The notes: generated by a model from the sequence alone, not told the origin. Numbered from the stretch's first letter, positions 35,941 to 45,987 are shown. The stretch: DNA of 60,685 nucleotides from an uncultured SAR86 cluster bacterium (GCA_902541175.1 CACBPP010000005.1:1-60685); one strand, 5' to 3'. Program-made: numbers and translations.

Positions 35941-36645
35941 TTATTTTTGTTCTCTTAGATTAATTAAAGCTTTTGCAAATGACAAGTCTCCGTAATCATC
36001 AATATCAACGGCGCTAATCCAATTAATTTCTTCAAATTTATAATTATCTCCATAGAATGACTTGGATGATTTGAGTTGAGAAGATTTAGCAATCCAAATA
36101 GAACCAGTCGGACAAAATAGATCATCTAAGTCTTGAGATCTTTCAAGTCTAGCATTAGGAAACATATACTCATGTTCATTTTGATTACTATTTTTAAATC
36201 TAAAAGACCACCACGGATTCATCCATCCAAATTTAAAACAACTTATTTGAAAATCTCTATTTTCTTTTTTAAAGATATCCATTGCATCTGTAATATCTAT
36301 ACTTGAACGAAGTGGGCAGTTTGCCATAAGCTGTGTAACGGTATCAAATTTAGTGCTCCAATAATTTTCTGCTTGAATCAAAGCATGGCGCGTAGCTTCA
36401 CTTACCGGAGTAATATCATCTGATAGTTTTTCTCTTAGGAATGGTACTTCAGCTCCATAATTTTTTGATATTTTTGCAATTTCATTACAATCGGTTGAGA
36501 CTAATATCTTTGTAAATTGTTTAGATTTGATTGCTGCCTCAATTGTCCAAGCAATCATTGGCTTGCCATCAAAATCTATAATGTTTTTTTTTGGGATTCT
36601 TTTTGAACCACCTCTGGCTGGAATGATAGCTATATTATGAGTCAT
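35941..36645 (-). CDS. pseF: Pseudaminic acid cytidylyltransferase (acylneuraminate CMP-transferase family)
   Basis: 234 aa. The CTP-binding signature IPARGGSKRIPKKN is at 8-21, with KPMIAWTIEAA, ILVSTDCNEIA and VTQLMANCPLR. It activates a nonulosonic acid as its CMP derivative. It follows pseI by ten bases, and PseB/PseC in the locus make CMP-pseudaminic acid the best guess over CMP-Neu5Ac or CMP-legionaminic acid. Confidence 0.87.
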   Translation of the reverse strand: MTHNIAIIPARGGSKRIPKKNIIDFDGKPMIAWTIEAAIKSKQFTKILVSTDCNEIAKISKNYGAEVPFLREKLSDDITPVSEATRHALIQAENYWSTKFDTVTQLMANCPLRSSIDITDAMDIFKKENRDFQISCFKFGWMNPWWSFRFKNSNQNEHEYMFPNARLERSQDLDDLFCPTGSIWIAKSSQLKSSKSFYGDNYKFEEINWISAVDIDDYGDLSFAKALINLREQK

Positions 36646-36655
36646 ATTTCATTTC

Positions 36656-37675
36656 TCATTCAATTATAGACCAGTCTAATGCTGTACCTTTTTTTACATC
36701 TTTATTTATAGTTTTGCCAAGTACTTCATTATAATATTTTGGTGGTAATCCAAAGCCTGGCCTGATTCTTCTGATATTGTTTTCTCTTAATTTTTCACCT
36801 TTCTTAATATCCTTGACTATATATATAGATCTTCTAAATTTAATATTAGATTCTTCAGCTTTCTTTCTTTCAAAAGAAGCTCTTCCAATCGATTTTGATG
36901 CTATTTTGACATTTTTAACAAGATCCTTTAATTCACTAGGCTCCATTGAAAACTCAGCATCTGGGCCACCATCACTTCTCTTTAATGTATAGTGTTTTTC
37001 AATAACTTTGACGCCATAAGCAACAGAGAGAATTGCGCTCGTATTTCCTATTGTATGATCTGAAAGTCCAACCTCAGTTTTAAATTTGTTTTTTAATAAG
37101 TTTATTGTTTCCAAATTTATCTGATCTGCTGGTGTAGGATAACCACTTACACAATGTAATAGAACTATTTCTCCACAACCATACTTATTCATTACTTCAA
37201 CTGCTTCATGTATCTCTTCTTCGTTAGCCATACCTGTAGATGCAATTATTGGTTTTTTAGTTTTTGCAACATATTCAATTAAAGGTAAATCAGTTAATTC
37301 AAATGAAGCAATCTTGTAAAATGGACATTCAATACTTTCAAGAAGATCCACAGCCGTTTCATCAAAAGGAGTGCTTATTATTGGAATATTGATTGATTTA
37401 GCATATTTAAATAACTCTTTTTGCCATTCATAAGGTGTATGAGCTTCTTTATATAAATCATATAAATTATAACCCTCCCATAGTCCGGAGCTAATTTTAA
37501 AATCTTCTTGTTCAGACTGTATTGTCATAGTATCCGGGGTGTAAGTTTGAAGTTTTACGCAATCAGCCCCATTTTTCTTAGCAGATTCAATAATTTTTAT
37601 GGCTCTCTCTTTTGAACCATTATGATTACCAGATATTTCAGCAATAATATATGGCCTTGTAAGGTCTTTAAACAT
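36656..37675 (-). CDS. pseI: Pseudaminic acid synthase
   Basis: 339 aa NeuB-family enzyme that condenses a 6-deoxy-diacetamido hexose with phosphoenolpyruvate. The N-terminus PYIIAEISGNHNGSKERAI, then VKLQTYTPDTMT, STPFDETAVDLLE, ASTGMAN, LSDHTIGNTSAI and EKHYTLKRSDGGPDAEFSM are NeuB-type and of the PseI flavour (GPDAEFSMEP). The C-terminal 60 residues form the SAF/antifreeze-like domain (IYIVKDIKKGEKLRENN). A TATAAT lies six bases before the ATG. Confidence 0.92.
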   Translation of the reverse strand: MFKDLTRPYIIAEISGNHNGSKERAIKIIESAKKNGADCVKLQTYTPDTMTIQSEQEDFKISSGLWEGYNLYDLYKEAHTPYEWQKELFKYAKSINIPIISTPFDETAVDLLESIECPFYKIASFELTDLPLIEYVAKTKKPIIASTGMANEEEIHEAVEVMNKYGCGEIVLLHCVSGYPTPADQINLETINLLKNKFKTEVGLSDHTIGNTSAILSVAYGVKVIEKHYTLKRSDGGPDAEFSMEPSELKDLVKNVKIASKSIGRASFERKKAEESNIKFRRSIYIVKDIKKGEKLRENNIRRIRPGFGLPPKYYNEVLGKTINKDVKKGTALDWSIIE

Positions 37676-37681
37676 TTAAGT

Positions 37682-37687
37682 ATTATA
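37682..37687 (-). promoter_or_regulatory. Candidate leaderless-type -10 before pseI
   Basis: TATAAT on minus, six bases (ACTTAA) before ATG 37675, the same geometry as before the TylF-like gene. It lies in a 72-base gap. No good -35 is visible. Confidence 0.3.
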
Positions 37688-37747
37688 TATCTTTGATAAA
37701 AATTTTCTTAATTTTAAATTAATACAAAGTAAATTTAAGAATGTTAA

Positions 37748-38194
37748 TTATTTATCAAGCTTATATAGATTTATCTGATTATCTTTTTTAAATAATTTAA
37801 AGCCTAGCTTTTCTATCATTTTGATAGATGGGATATTTTTTTCCTTAACTTCACAAAAAAAGCTCCCTTTCCTTTCAATTAAGTATAGATGCATCATAAT
37901 TTGACCTATTTTCATTCCACGATATTTTGGATTTATTGTATAAGACAATTCAAATTGATCTTCTCCAAGTAAATCTTCTCTGATTGTACCGACAGGTTTT
38001 TCATTATATTCAAAGATAAACTGATTTTTTTCTGAGTCTTTTATAATTTTTTTAATGAAGTCTTTATGCTCATCCTCTTGAATTATATTTGAATTAATTG
38101 AGTTATTTCTGGTCTCTTTTTCATTTCTCCATTCTAAAAGAATTTCCCAGTCATCATATGAAATCTCTCTTAAGTGAAATGTTTTTTTTGTCAT
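37748..38194 (-). CDS. GNAT N-acetyltransferase (PseH-like)
   Basis: 148 aa. The GNAT pattern is FHLREISYDDWEILLEWRN, then ELSYTINPKYRGMKIGQIM (acetyl-CoA loop R/Q-x-x-G-x-G/A-like) and NIPSIKMIEKLGFKLF. PseH N-acetylates the 4-amino group of UDP-4-amino-4,6-dideoxy-N-acetyl-altrosamine, made by PseB and PseC encoded upstream; position just before pseI supports this role. Other amino-sugar acetylation (for example perosamine) is possible. Confidence 0.75.
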   Translation of the reverse strand: MTKKTFHLREISYDDWEILLEWRNEKETRNNSINSNIIQEDEHKDFIKKIIKDSEKNQFIFEYNEKPVGTIREDLLGEDQFELSYTINPKYRGMKIGQIMMHLYLIERKGSFFCEVKEKNIPSIKMIEKLGFKLFKKDNQINLYKLDK

Positions 38195-38204
38195 TATTTT
38201 TTAA

Positions 38205-38774
38205 TTAGTGATTTGAGTATAATTCATGAGATTCAATTATTGTATTATAAAGCTCATTAAAATCTTTTGGATTGCAATCTTTAACAGCATTAAAAAATTT
38301 ATCTAATGATTTATTTTGTTTCTCAATAAGTTCTAAATTATTATCTCCTTTAACTTCTATAAAACTTATTTCAGGATCATCTTTGGCACCAAAAATAAAT
38401 GAAAATATTTCTTTTGCTCTTTTAATATGCCAATTGCTAGTTACAACAAAAATTTCTAAAACATCATATGAGCCATCTTTAAGAAATTTTTTTAAAAATA
38501 GCGCTTCACCAACAGTATCTTTTGCTTCTTTTATTTGAAGAATATTTCTCTCTTCTAGTTTGAATTCTTCAACTGCAATTTTAGCCATAAAGTCTGATAA
38601 CTCTGTTTTTAAATCATCCCTATATTTCCAACCAGTTGTTACTAAATAGTTACAAGAATTTGAGAAAAAGATGGAACAAGCCTTTTTTAATCTTGCAAAT
38701 GAATCATGCGAGAGACTAAGGTCATCTAATAATTGATGTGATAAACATATGACTACAGATATATTTTTTACCAC
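38205..38774 (-). CDS. YdcF/SanA/ElyC-like (DUF218) protein
   Basis: 189 aa. The segments VVICLSHQLL, LVTTGWKYRDDL, AKDTVGEALFLKKFL and IFVVTSNWHIKRAKEIFSFI follow the DUF218 pattern (…TGG/TTG…, E-x-x-x-T-x-E-N-like, VTS-x-x-H-x-x-RA). The biochemical role of the family is largely unknown. Here there is no membrane anchor and it is embedded in the pseudaminic acid genes. It starts at GTG (38774), overlapping the SDR stop by seven bases, so co-translation is likely. Confidence 0.72.
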   Translation of the reverse strand: MVKNISVVICLSHQLLDDLSLSHDSFARLKKACSIFFSNSCNYLVTTGWKYRDDLKTELSDFMAKIAVEEFKLEERNILQIKEAKDTVGEALFLKKFLKDGSYDVLEIFVVTSNWHIKRAKEIFSFIFGAKDDPEISFIEVKGDNNLELIEKQNKSLDKFFNAVKDCNPKDFNELYNTIIESHELYSNH

Positions 38775-39511
38775 AAAGTCCAGCCTGCATCAGCAATAAT
38801 TGTTTGACCATTAATAGGCAGTGAGTCTGAATCTATCAAAAATTTTATAGGCCCATATGCTTCTTTGATATCTAGCATTCTTTTTCCAGGAGAAATATCA
38901 GAATATCTAGCCTCAAACTCTTTAGAGACTCGCCCTGAAAATCCACCAAAAGCAACACAATTTACCCTTACATTCTTTTGAACATATTTAACAGCAAGCT
39001 CTTTTGTTAAATGATTTAATGATGCTTTTGATGAATTATATTGAATTGGAGATGACTTATTCGCCCCTTTATATAATCTACTATTAGGAGCAACTAAACT
39101 ATATTGAGAACTTACATTTACTATTGCTTCTAATTGGGTAAAGGAATCATATAGATAATTACTTAAATTATATGGAACAATAACATTCATATAGTACTCA
39201 TTATTCATTGCTGAAGAAGAACACCTTCCATCATCATCAAGTTCTAAATTATCTATATTTCTAGCATTATTAATTAAATATGAAATATCTGAGTGATCTT
39301 TACTTAAATTATTCTTGAAAAATCCAAAAGATTCATTATCAGTAAAATCAACTATCAAATAATCAGCTTCAGGTATACTTTTCTTGATTCTTTTTGCATT
39401 ATCAATAGATCGACTAGTAAATAGTACATGGAAATCATCTTCTGCAAATTTTTTAACAAGCTCTGATCCAATTAAACCAGTACCACCAGTAATTAATATT
39501 TTTCTTTTCAA
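38768..39511 (-). CDS. Short-chain dehydrogenase/reductase
   Basis: 247 aa SDR. NAD(P) motif ILITGGTGLIGSELVKKF (TGxxxxIG), YLINNARNIDN (NNAG-like), VNVSSQYSLVAPNSRLYK, then a catalytic region IQYNSSKASLNHLTKEL with the Y-x-x-x-K as Y-N-S-S-K, and RVNCVAFGGFSG. It is likely a sugar or sugar-nucleotide dehydrogenase; similar SDRs sit in legionaminic/pseudaminic acid loci (for example PtmA). It overlaps the Gfo/Idh gene by four bases. Confidence 0.85.
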   Translation of the reverse strand: MKRKILITGGTGLIGSELVKKFAEDDFHVLFTSRSIDNAKRIKKSIPEADYLIVDFTDNESFGFFKNNLSKDHSDISYLINNARNIDNLELDDDGRCSSSAMNNEYYMNVIVPYNLSNYLYDSFTQLEAIVNVSSQYSLVAPNSRLYKGANKSSPIQYNSSKASLNHLTKELAVKYVQKNVRVNCVAFGGFSGRVSKEFEARYSDISPGKRMLDIKEAYGPIKFLIDSDSLPINGQTIIADAGWTLW

Positions 39512-40401
39512 CTTAAACCTCTATTAATAATATCAACAATTTTCTTATTGTATAACATGGGACTTTCAATAGTTTTATTCCTTATACCATATAAAAACTT
39601 TTCAATTGATTTCTTAAATGCCATAAATGTATCTTTATGGATTAATGTAACACTTCCTTTTGTTCCAGAAACTGTGATTTTAATTTGGCTACTTTCTTCA
39701 CCAGAACTTATTAGAGAGGTTTTCTGATTTGAATCCCAAACAATATCTAATTGCTTTGATTTGCCTCTAATAATTACTTTGCTTGATTTAATATTTAATT
39801 TACTGGGTAAAATATTGAGAACTGGCTCAATAATGTGGATTGAGTATTTATCCCATTCTTTTGGAGTTATGGCTTTTATTTCTTCTATTTCTCCTATTTT
39901 ATTCTTATCGCTAATCGATAAATTGAGATCTGAGCAATATCTTAATGCTGAGCATGTGAATATTTGGCCTTCATATTTTTCATTTTTATATATTTTTTCA
40001 AATTGGCTAATCGAAGTAGCAATTGGTTTATCTATATATATTGGTAAGCCAGAGTCAAGAAAAATCTTTGAAAATTTATTATGATTCTTATAATCATCCC
40101 TTGCAAGCATAATGCAGTCTGAATATTCTAGTAATTTATCAATATCCTCACATACATGTTTTATATATGTTGATTGAGCAATATGCTTACTTATAGTTTT
40201 GCTTTGTGTCCATATTGAATTAACATTTGCGCCTTTAATTGAACTGTCTGGCCATTTTTGTTTTTTCAAATAATCTGGTATTACTGGAAAGGGACAATCT
40301 TTCATATATTCATGATCATATCCATTGACTATAGCGGACCACGAATAAGGATGTCCATTTCCATGAGACATGCCAATTATTCCAATTTTTATATCTTCCA
40401 T
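39508..40401 (-). CDS. Gfo/Idh/MocA-like oxidoreductase, divergent
   Basis: 297 aa. IKIGIIGMSHGNGHPYSW keeps the Rossmann start but replaces the usual GxGxxG by GMSHGNG. CIMLARDDYKNH and LPIYIDKPIATSISQFEKI match the family's lysine motif (DKP). The C-domain is short. It may oxidise or reduce a hexose with an unusual nucleotide contact. It is coupled by 14-base and 4-base overlaps to the aldo/keto reductase and SDR. Confidence 0.75.
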   Translation of the reverse strand: MEDIKIGIIGMSHGNGHPYSWSAIVNGYDHEYMKDCPFPVIPDYLKKQKWPDSSIKGANVNSIWTQSKTISKHIAQSTYIKHVCEDIDKLLEYSDCIMLARDDYKNHNKFSKIFLDSGLPIYIDKPIATSISQFEKIYKNEKYEGQIFTCSALRYCSDLNLSISDKNKIGEIEEIKAITPKEWDKYSIHIIEPVLNILPSKLNIKSSKVIIRGKSKQLDIVWDSNQKTSLISSGEESSQIKITVSGTKGSVTLIHKDTFMAFKKSIEKFLYGIRNKTIESPMLYNKKIVDIINRGLS

Positions 40402-41255
40402 TTTGTTGGGTTTATCAAGTCTGAATTGGTGTTAATAAATTCAGGTGGAGAAATATCCACGTCAGAATCATTATTGTAACTTTTTATCACTTCCTTCAAC
40501 TGATCCAATGAATCGACTCCAATAATAATTCCTTCAATCATCTTATTTTTTTTTAAGAATTGAATGCAAATATCTAATGGTGATAAAGAAATATTTGAGG
40601 CCCATGCTCTATACTCATCAAAAATATTGGTCCACTTTTTAAAGTAATTAGGTAAATTTTCAGAATTTAGTAAAACACCCTGTAAAAAAATTGATCTTGC
40701 ATGAAGCTTGATATCTCTCTCTAATAATAAACTTGTAATATCTTGCTTTATAAATCTTGTATCAAAAATATTGACAGGCGCTTGAACCACATCAATATCA
40801 TATTTTTTTAAAATTTCTTTAAGAATTTTAGTATCATAAACAGATATTCCAAGTTTATTAATTAATTTATTATCTTTTAAATCATTTAATGCTTTATATA
40901 TTAGATCGCCTCTTTCAGTCAAAAGTTGATCTGGGGCATGTATCAATAGGGTATCAATATTATTTATTTTCAAATTATTAAGACTATTTTTGATTATCTT
41001 ATTTATATCTTTTTGTATATTTACTTTTTTACAACTTAATTGAGGCAATTTTGTAATGATTTTAAAATTTAAATTACTAAAAGAGCCAATATTTTTTTCA
41101 CTTTTACCATAAGCTGATGCGGTATCTATAATATTGATATTATTCGAGATAGCATGCTGTAATATTTTTTTAATTTCTCTAAGCTTTAATTGTCCAAATT
41201 GATTAGTAACTCCATAATTAAGTCCAAACTGAGCAGATCCTAAAATAAGATTCAT
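40389..41255 (-). CDS. Aldo/keto reductase
   Basis: 288 aa. NLILGSAQFGLNYGVTN, INIIDTASAYGKSE (catalytic Asp and Tyr), FKIITKLPQ (catalytic Lys) and TLLIHAPDQLL (His) match the AKR tetrad, followed by KLGISVYDTKILKEI. AKRs of this type are common next to pseC in pseudaminic acid loci, where their role is unproven. It lies three bases after pseC. Confidence 0.87.
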   Translation of the reverse strand: MNLILGSAQFGLNYGVTNQFGQLKLREIKKILQHAISNNINIIDTASAYGKSEKNIGSFSNLNFKIITKLPQLSCKKVNIQKDINKIIKNSLNNLKINNIDTLLIHAPDQLLTERGDLIYKALNDLKDNKLINKLGISVYDTKILKEILKKYDIDVVQAPVNIFDTRFIKQDITSLLLERDIKLHARSIFLQGVLLNSENLPNYFKKWTNIFDEYRAWASNISLSPLDICIQFLKKNKMIEGIIIGVDSLDQLKEVIKSYNNDSDVDISPPEFINTNSDLINPTKWKI

Positions 41256-41257
41256 AT

Positions 41258-42415
41258 TTAAGTTAAGACTTTTTTGAGAGTCTCGACAACATAACTTTGT
41301 TCATTTTCTGATAGTTTTGGATATAGAGGAATGCTTATAGCTTTTTGATAATACTCTAATGAATTTGGAAAATCCTTTTCATTAAATCCCAATTTTTTAT
41401 AAAAAGGATGCATTGGTATTGGAATATAATGAAGATTAACTCCGACACCTTTTTCCCTGAGCGAAATAAAGATATCTTTTTTTGATTTCGCTATATTAGC
41501 TAAATCCAATAAAATTACATATAAATGAAATGAAGAATAAATATTTTCCATAATCATAGGAATTTGAAGAGGCAAATCACTCAAGAGAGAGTCATATTTT
41601 TTAGCCAAGTTATTTCTTTGAAGAACATACTCATCTACTCTTTTAAATTGCGATCTTCCTAGTGCTGCTTGTATATCTGTCATCCTGTAATTTAAACCCA
41701 GATCAATCTGTTCGTAGTACCATGGGCCCTCAAACTCATTTTCCATCATATTTGGGTCCCTGGTAATTCCATGAGTTCTTAATATAGACATTTTATTATA
41801 TAAATCCTCGTCATTTGTTAAGGCAGCGCCTCCTTCGGCCGTAGTAATAATTTTTACAGGATGAAAGCTAAAAACTGCTATATCACTATATTTACATGAA
41901 CCAACATAACTATCATGATACTTACCTCCAACAGCATGAGATGCATCTTCTATGATCTTAAAACCATATTCAATAGATAATTTTTTAATCTTGCTCATAT
42001 CACAGGACTGGCCACACATATGAACTACTACTAATATTTTTGGTAAACAATCTTTTGTCTTAGCTTCTAATAGTTTTTCTTCTAACTTTTTAAGGCAAAT
42101 ATTGTATGTTTCTAAATCAATATCAACAAAAGATACTTTTGCACCACAATATAAACCGCAATTAGAAGATGCTACAAATGAATTAGCACTAGTCCAAAGA
42201 ATGTCTTCTTTGCCAAGTCCTAATGCCATACAAGAAATATGTAGTGCGCTTGTAGCACTATTTACTAATACGCCATATTTTGAACCAACTTTATCTGTAA
42301 TATCCTTTTCGAATTGATCTATCCTTGGTCCTTGAGTTATGAAATCTGAATTAAGAGTATCTACTACAGCTTTTATATCATCATCTGTGATGTCTTGTTT
42401 TCCATAAGGAATCAT
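41258..42415 (-). CDS. pseC: UDP-4-amino-4,6-dideoxy-N-acetyl-beta-L-altrosamine transaminase
   Basis: 385-aa DegT-family PLP aminotransferase. IPYGKQDITDDDIKAVVD is the typical PseC opening. Also VNSATSALHISCMALGLG, EDASHAVGG and FSFHPVKIITTAEGGA, with Schiff-base Lys188. It aminates the 4-keto product of PseB. Its start abuts the stop of pseB, so the two are coupled. Confidence 0.92.
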   Translation of the reverse strand: MIPYGKQDITDDDIKAVVDTLNSDFITQGPRIDQFEKDITDKVGSKYGVLVNSATSALHISCMALGLGKEDILWTSANSFVASSNCGLYCGAKVSFVDIDLETYNICLKKLEEKLLEAKTKDCLPKILVVVHMCGQSCDMSKIKKLSIEYGFKIIEDASHAVGGKYHDSYVGSCKYSDIAVFSFHPVKIITTAEGGAALTNDEDLYNKMSILRTHGITRDPNMMENEFEGPWYYEQIDLGLNYRMTDIQAALGRSQFKRVDEYVLQRNNLAKKYDSLLSDLPLQIPMIMENIYSSFHLYVILLDLANIAKSKKDIFISLREKGVGVNLHYIPIPMHPFYKKLGFNEKDFPNSLEYYQKAISIPLYPKLSENEQSYVVETLKKVLT

Positions 42416-43413
42416 TATATTTTACCGATCTTATCTTTATTATTAGTTATCCAATCTTCTAATTCAGATGATTCCATCCAATCATCATTAGTATCGCTAG
42501 AATAAGTAAAGCCTTCTGCAACTTTTTTACCATTTCCAATTCTTTTCTTGTCTTCAAACCAATTGTGAATTGCTGGTAAGATTTTATAGTAATCATCATA
42601 TTCATAAGTATATTGTGAATCCTCAAAACCTATCATTTGTTCATGAAGTTTTTCACCAGGTCTGATTCCAACAAATGATTGCTTAGTATCTGGAGCAATA
42701 GTTTTTGCTAAATCTGTAACTTTCATAGATGGGATTTTCTTTACATAGATTTCACCACCAATCATATTATCAAATGCATGCCATACAAGTTCAACACCTT
42801 GCTCTAAGCTAATCATAAATCTTGTCATCCTTTTATCTGTAATAGGAATTTCTCCGGAATCTTTTATACTCAAAAAAAACGGAATTACAGAACCTCTTGA
42901 TCCCATAACATTACCATATCTTACGACTGAAAATGAAGTACCATGTTCGCCAGAATATGAATTTCCAGATACGAATAATTTATCAGAAGCTAATTTAGTT
43001 GCACCATATAAATTAATTGGACTGCTAGCCTTGTCAGTAGATAGCGCAACCACTCCTTTCACTCCTTTATCAATACACGCATCAATTAAATTCATTGCTC
43101 CATTTATATTAGTTTTAACACACTCAAATGGATTATACTCAGCTGTAGGAACAATCTTAGTTGCAGCTGCATGAACCACATAATCAACACCATCTAAAGC
43201 TCTATAGAGTCTCTCTTTATCTCTTACATCTCCAATAAAAAATCTGATCCTACTATCTCCCTCAAAATTCTTTGCCATATCCCATTGCTTCATTTCATCT
43301 CTAGAAAAAATAATAATTTTTTTTGGATCATATTTTTTTAAAGTCATTGGAACAAATGTATTTCCAAAAGAGCCAGTACCACCAGTAACCAATATTGTTG
43401 AATTTTTAAGCAT
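42415..43413 (-). CDS. pseB: UDP-N-acetylglucosamine 4,6-dehydratase (inverting)
   Basis: About 332 aa, extended SDR. It starts [71 protein letters not shown] and [15 protein letters not shown] are the PseB/FlaA1 hallmarks, including the catalytic D-K pair in TDKA and the YGATK. It performs the first step of pseudaminic acid synthesis. ATG 43413 is preferred, overlapping the gmd end by eight bases; an upstream TTG would add four residues. Confidence 0.93.
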   Translation of the reverse strand: MLKNSTILVTGGTGSFGNTFVPMTLKKYDPKKIIIFSRDEMKQWDMAKNFEGDSRIRFFIGDVRDKERLYRALDGVDYVVHAAATKIVPTAEYNPFECVKTNINGAMNLIDACIDKGVKGVVALSTDKASSPINLYGATKLASDKLFVSGNSYSGEHGTSFSVVRYGNVMGSRGSVIPFFLSIKDSGEIPITDKRMTRFMISLEQGVELVWHAFDNMIGGEIYVKKIPSMKVTDLAKTIAPDTKQSFVGIRPGEKLHEQMIGFEDSQYTYEYDDYYKILPAIHNWFEDKKRIGNGKKVAEGFTYSSDTNDDWMESSELEDWITNNKDKIGKI

Positions 43414-44500
43414 CTTTATCACCAATTGAATTTGAGTTTTTAATTAAAAGCTCATTTTTAGCATTTTTTAAATCATTTTCTACCATTTCAGAAACTAATT
43501 GATCTATAGTCACAGATGGCTCCCATTTAAGTTTCTTTTTTGCTTTTGTAATGTCGCCCAAAAGTGTCTCAACTTCAGTCGGTCTAAAATAACTAGAATC
43601 TATTCTTACAACTATTTGTTTTTCTCCATTTTCTTTAATCCATGTTCCTATTTCATCCTCATCCGCACCAGACCAAACAACATTCATTTGGAGTTTTGCA
43701 AAAACTTTATCAAGGAAATCTCTTACACTAATTTGTTGACCTGTTGCTATAACGTAATCGTCTGGCTTATCTTGTTGTAACATCAGCCATTGCATTTCAA
43801 TATAGTCTTTGGCATGGCCCCAGTCTCTTTTAGAATCTAAGTTACCCATGTAAAGACATTCTTGGAGTCCAAGACTAATTCTTGTTGCGCCAATTGTAAT
43901 TTTTCTGGTAACAAAAGTTTCTCCCCTTCTGGGAGATTCATGATTAAAAAGAATGCCGTTACAAGCAAAAATTCCATATGCCTCCCTATAATTTACAGTA
44001 ATCCAATATGCATACATTTTAGCTACAGCATATGGACTTCTTGGATAAAAAGGAGTCTTTTCATTTTGTGGCATGCTCTGAACCATTCCATAAAGCTCAG
44101 AAGTGCTTGCCTGATATACCTTTGTATAATCTACAAGATTTAAAACTCGTATTGCTTCTAAGATTCTTAAAGTTCCGACTGCATCAACATTTGCAGTATA
44201 TTCAGGTTGTTCAAAACTTACTCCAACATGAGATTGAGCAGCAAGATTATATATTTCATTTGGTTTTACTTTATTTATTATACTTGTAACACTTGCAGTA
44301 TCTGTAAGATCTCCATAATGCAAAAAAAGATTAACATCTTTATTATGAGGATCTTCATATAGATGATCAATTCTCTGAGTATTAAAAATTGATACTCTTC
44401 TTCTAAGTCCGTGAACTTCGTAACCTTTATCAATTAAAAACTCAGCTAGATAAGAACCATCTTGGCCAGTTATACCTGTTATTAAAGCTACATTTTTCAT
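43406..44500 (-). CDS. gmd: GDP-mannose 4,6-dehydratase
   Basis: 364-aa SDR that makes GDP-4-keto-6-deoxy-D-mannose. [65 protein letters not shown] (catalytic Y-x-x-x-K) and [16 protein letters not shown] are diagnostic. It follows manC by 42 bases. No GDP-fucose synthase is seen, so the product probably goes to the perosamine-synthase-like enzyme. Confidence 0.95.
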   Translation of the reverse strand: MKNVALITGITGQDGSYLAEFLIDKGYEVHGLRRRVSIFNTQRIDHLYEDPHNKDVNLFLHYGDLTDTASVTSIINKVKPNEIYNLAAQSHVGVSFEQPEYTANVDAVGTLRILEAIRVLNLVDYTKVYQASTSELYGMVQSMPQNEKTPFYPRSPYAVAKMYAYWITVNYREAYGIFACNGILFNHESPRRGETFVTRKITIGATRISLGLQECLYMGNLDSKRDWGHAKDYIEMQWLMLQQDKPDDYVIATGQQISVRDFLDKVFAKLQMNVVWSGADEDEIGTWIKENGEKQIVVRIDSSYFRPTEVETLLGDITKAKKKLKWEPSVTIDQLVSEMVENDLKNAKNELLIKNSNSIGDKDA

Positions 44501-44542
44501 TATGAATCTCTTTGCTATCTAATTATTTCATTATTATCTTAT

Positions 44543-45934
44543 TTATTCGACTCTTCCGTAAACATCTTCATATCTAATTATGTCGTCTTCACCCAAATAG
44601 CTGCCAGATTGAACCTCAATCAGTTCTAAGTCATAGTCTTCGGGATTCTCAAGCGAATGAATTGTTCCAACTGGAATATATGTCGATTCATTTTTGTTTA
44701 AAAGAAATGTGTCATTATCTTTAGTGACTTTTGCAACTCCAGATACCACCACCCAATGCTCTGAGCGATGTTTATGTGATTGAAGGCTTAATTTTGCTCC
44801 CGGCTTAACTGTTATTCTTTTAACTTGATAATCAATGCCATTATCAATTGAATCGTATTTACCCCAAGGTCTATAAACTTCCCTATGAATTTCCCATTCA
44901 TTCCTATTTTTATCTTTTAACATTTCAACAAGACTTTTAACATCTTGTGTTTTATCTTTATTTGCTATTAGAACAGCATCTTTTGAAGATACAACTACCA
45001 AATTTTTAATACCAATTGTTGCAATGAGCTTGTCTTCCGATCGTATTAAGCAATTTTTTGAATCTATTGTAATCGCATCACCAAAAATATTATTTCCATC
45101 AGCATCTTTTTCAGAAACATCCCAAAGAGCAGACCATGAGCCAACATCACTCCACTCAATATCTATTTCTACAACCCGTCCCAGATCTGTTTTTTCCATT
45201 ACAGCATAATCAATTGAATCTGATGGACATTTCTTAAAAAGATCTTCATCAATTCTTTTAAAATCAAGGTCATCTTTTGAATTTTGAATTGATTTTCTGC
45301 ATATTTCATGAATGTCAGGTCTATATTTTTCTAATTCTTTTAAATAAACAGACGCTTTAAATAAAAATATTCCACTATTCCACAGATAATTTTTTGAAGC
45401 TACGTAATTCTCTGCTTCATGAAGTTGAGGTTTTTCAACGAATTCTTCTATAACGTAACTGGTAAGATCTCCTTTACCTTTCTTTATATACCCATAACCA
45501 ATATGTGGAAATGAAGGCTTAATTCCGAAAGTAACAATTTTTCCATCTTCAGCTATTTTCTTTGAGGAGTTTACTGCTTTTAGAAATTTTTCATCTTCAT
45601 TCATGACATGATCAGCAGATAAAACTAAAAGTAAATCATTTGGATCAGAATCAAATGCAGCAAGAGCTATAGCTGGTGCAGTATTTTTGCCAATAGGTTC
45701 AAGTATAATTTTAGCCTCAGCTTGAATATGTCTTTTTTGTTCAGCTACAAAGAACCTATGTTCATTATTACATACTGTTGTTATAGAACTTATATCAAAA
45801 GAACTTACTCTCTCATATGTATCCTGAAGCAATGTAGAATCTGAGTTAATACTAAGAAATTGTTTGGGATGCATATATCTGGAAACTGGCCACAATCTGG
45901 TACCATAACCACCCGCCATAACAATTATTTTCAT
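44543..45934 (-). CDS. manC: Mannose-1-phosphate guanylyltransferase / mannose-6-phosphate isomerase
   Basis: 463-aa bifunctional enzyme making GDP-mannose. The N-terminal nucleotidyltransferase has MAGGYGTRLWPVSR and FVEKP. The C-terminal cupin isomerase has PGAKLSLQSHKHRSEHWVVV. Length is normal. It appears to open the main island transcript after pdxH, with its own promoter candidate. Confidence 0.95.
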   Translation of the reverse strand: MKIIVMAGGYGTRLWPVSRYMHPKQFLSINSDSTLLQDTYERVSSFDISSITTVCNNEHRFFVAEQKRHIQAEAKIILEPIGKNTAPAIALAAFDSDPNDLLLVLSADHVMNEDEKFLKAVNSSKKIAEDGKIVTFGIKPSFPHIGYGYIKKGKGDLTSYVIEEFVEKPQLHEAENYVASKNYLWNSGIFLFKASVYLKELEKYRPDIHEICRKSIQNSKDDLDFKRIDEDLFKKCPSDSIDYAVMEKTDLGRVVEIDIEWSDVGSWSALWDVSEKDADGNNIFGDAITIDSKNCLIRSEDKLIATIGIKNLVVVSSKDAVLIANKDKTQDVKSLVEMLKDKNRNEWEIHREVYRPWGKYDSIDNGIDYQVKRITVKPGAKLSLQSHKHRSEHWVVVSGVAKVTKDNDTFLLNKNESTYIPVGTIHSLENPEDYDLELIEVQSGSYLGEDDIIRYEDVYGRVE

Positions 45935-45954
45935 TCTTTTATACCTATCAAATT

Positions 45955-45960
45955 ATTATA
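45955..45960 (-). promoter_or_regulatory. Candidate promoter -10 for manC and the downstream island genes
   Basis: TATAAT on minus, 20 bases before manC ATG 45934, giving a short leader that contains AGG as a weak ribosome-binding site. The gap is 53 bases of almost pure A+T, which makes chance matches likely. Confidence 0.35.
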
Positions 45961-45987
45961 TTATTTATTTTATTAAAAATACTTAAA

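Noticed and set aside
43862-44289. Plus-strand open frames opposite gmd
   Set aside because: They lie antisense to a strongly conserved gene and show no recognisable protein features.
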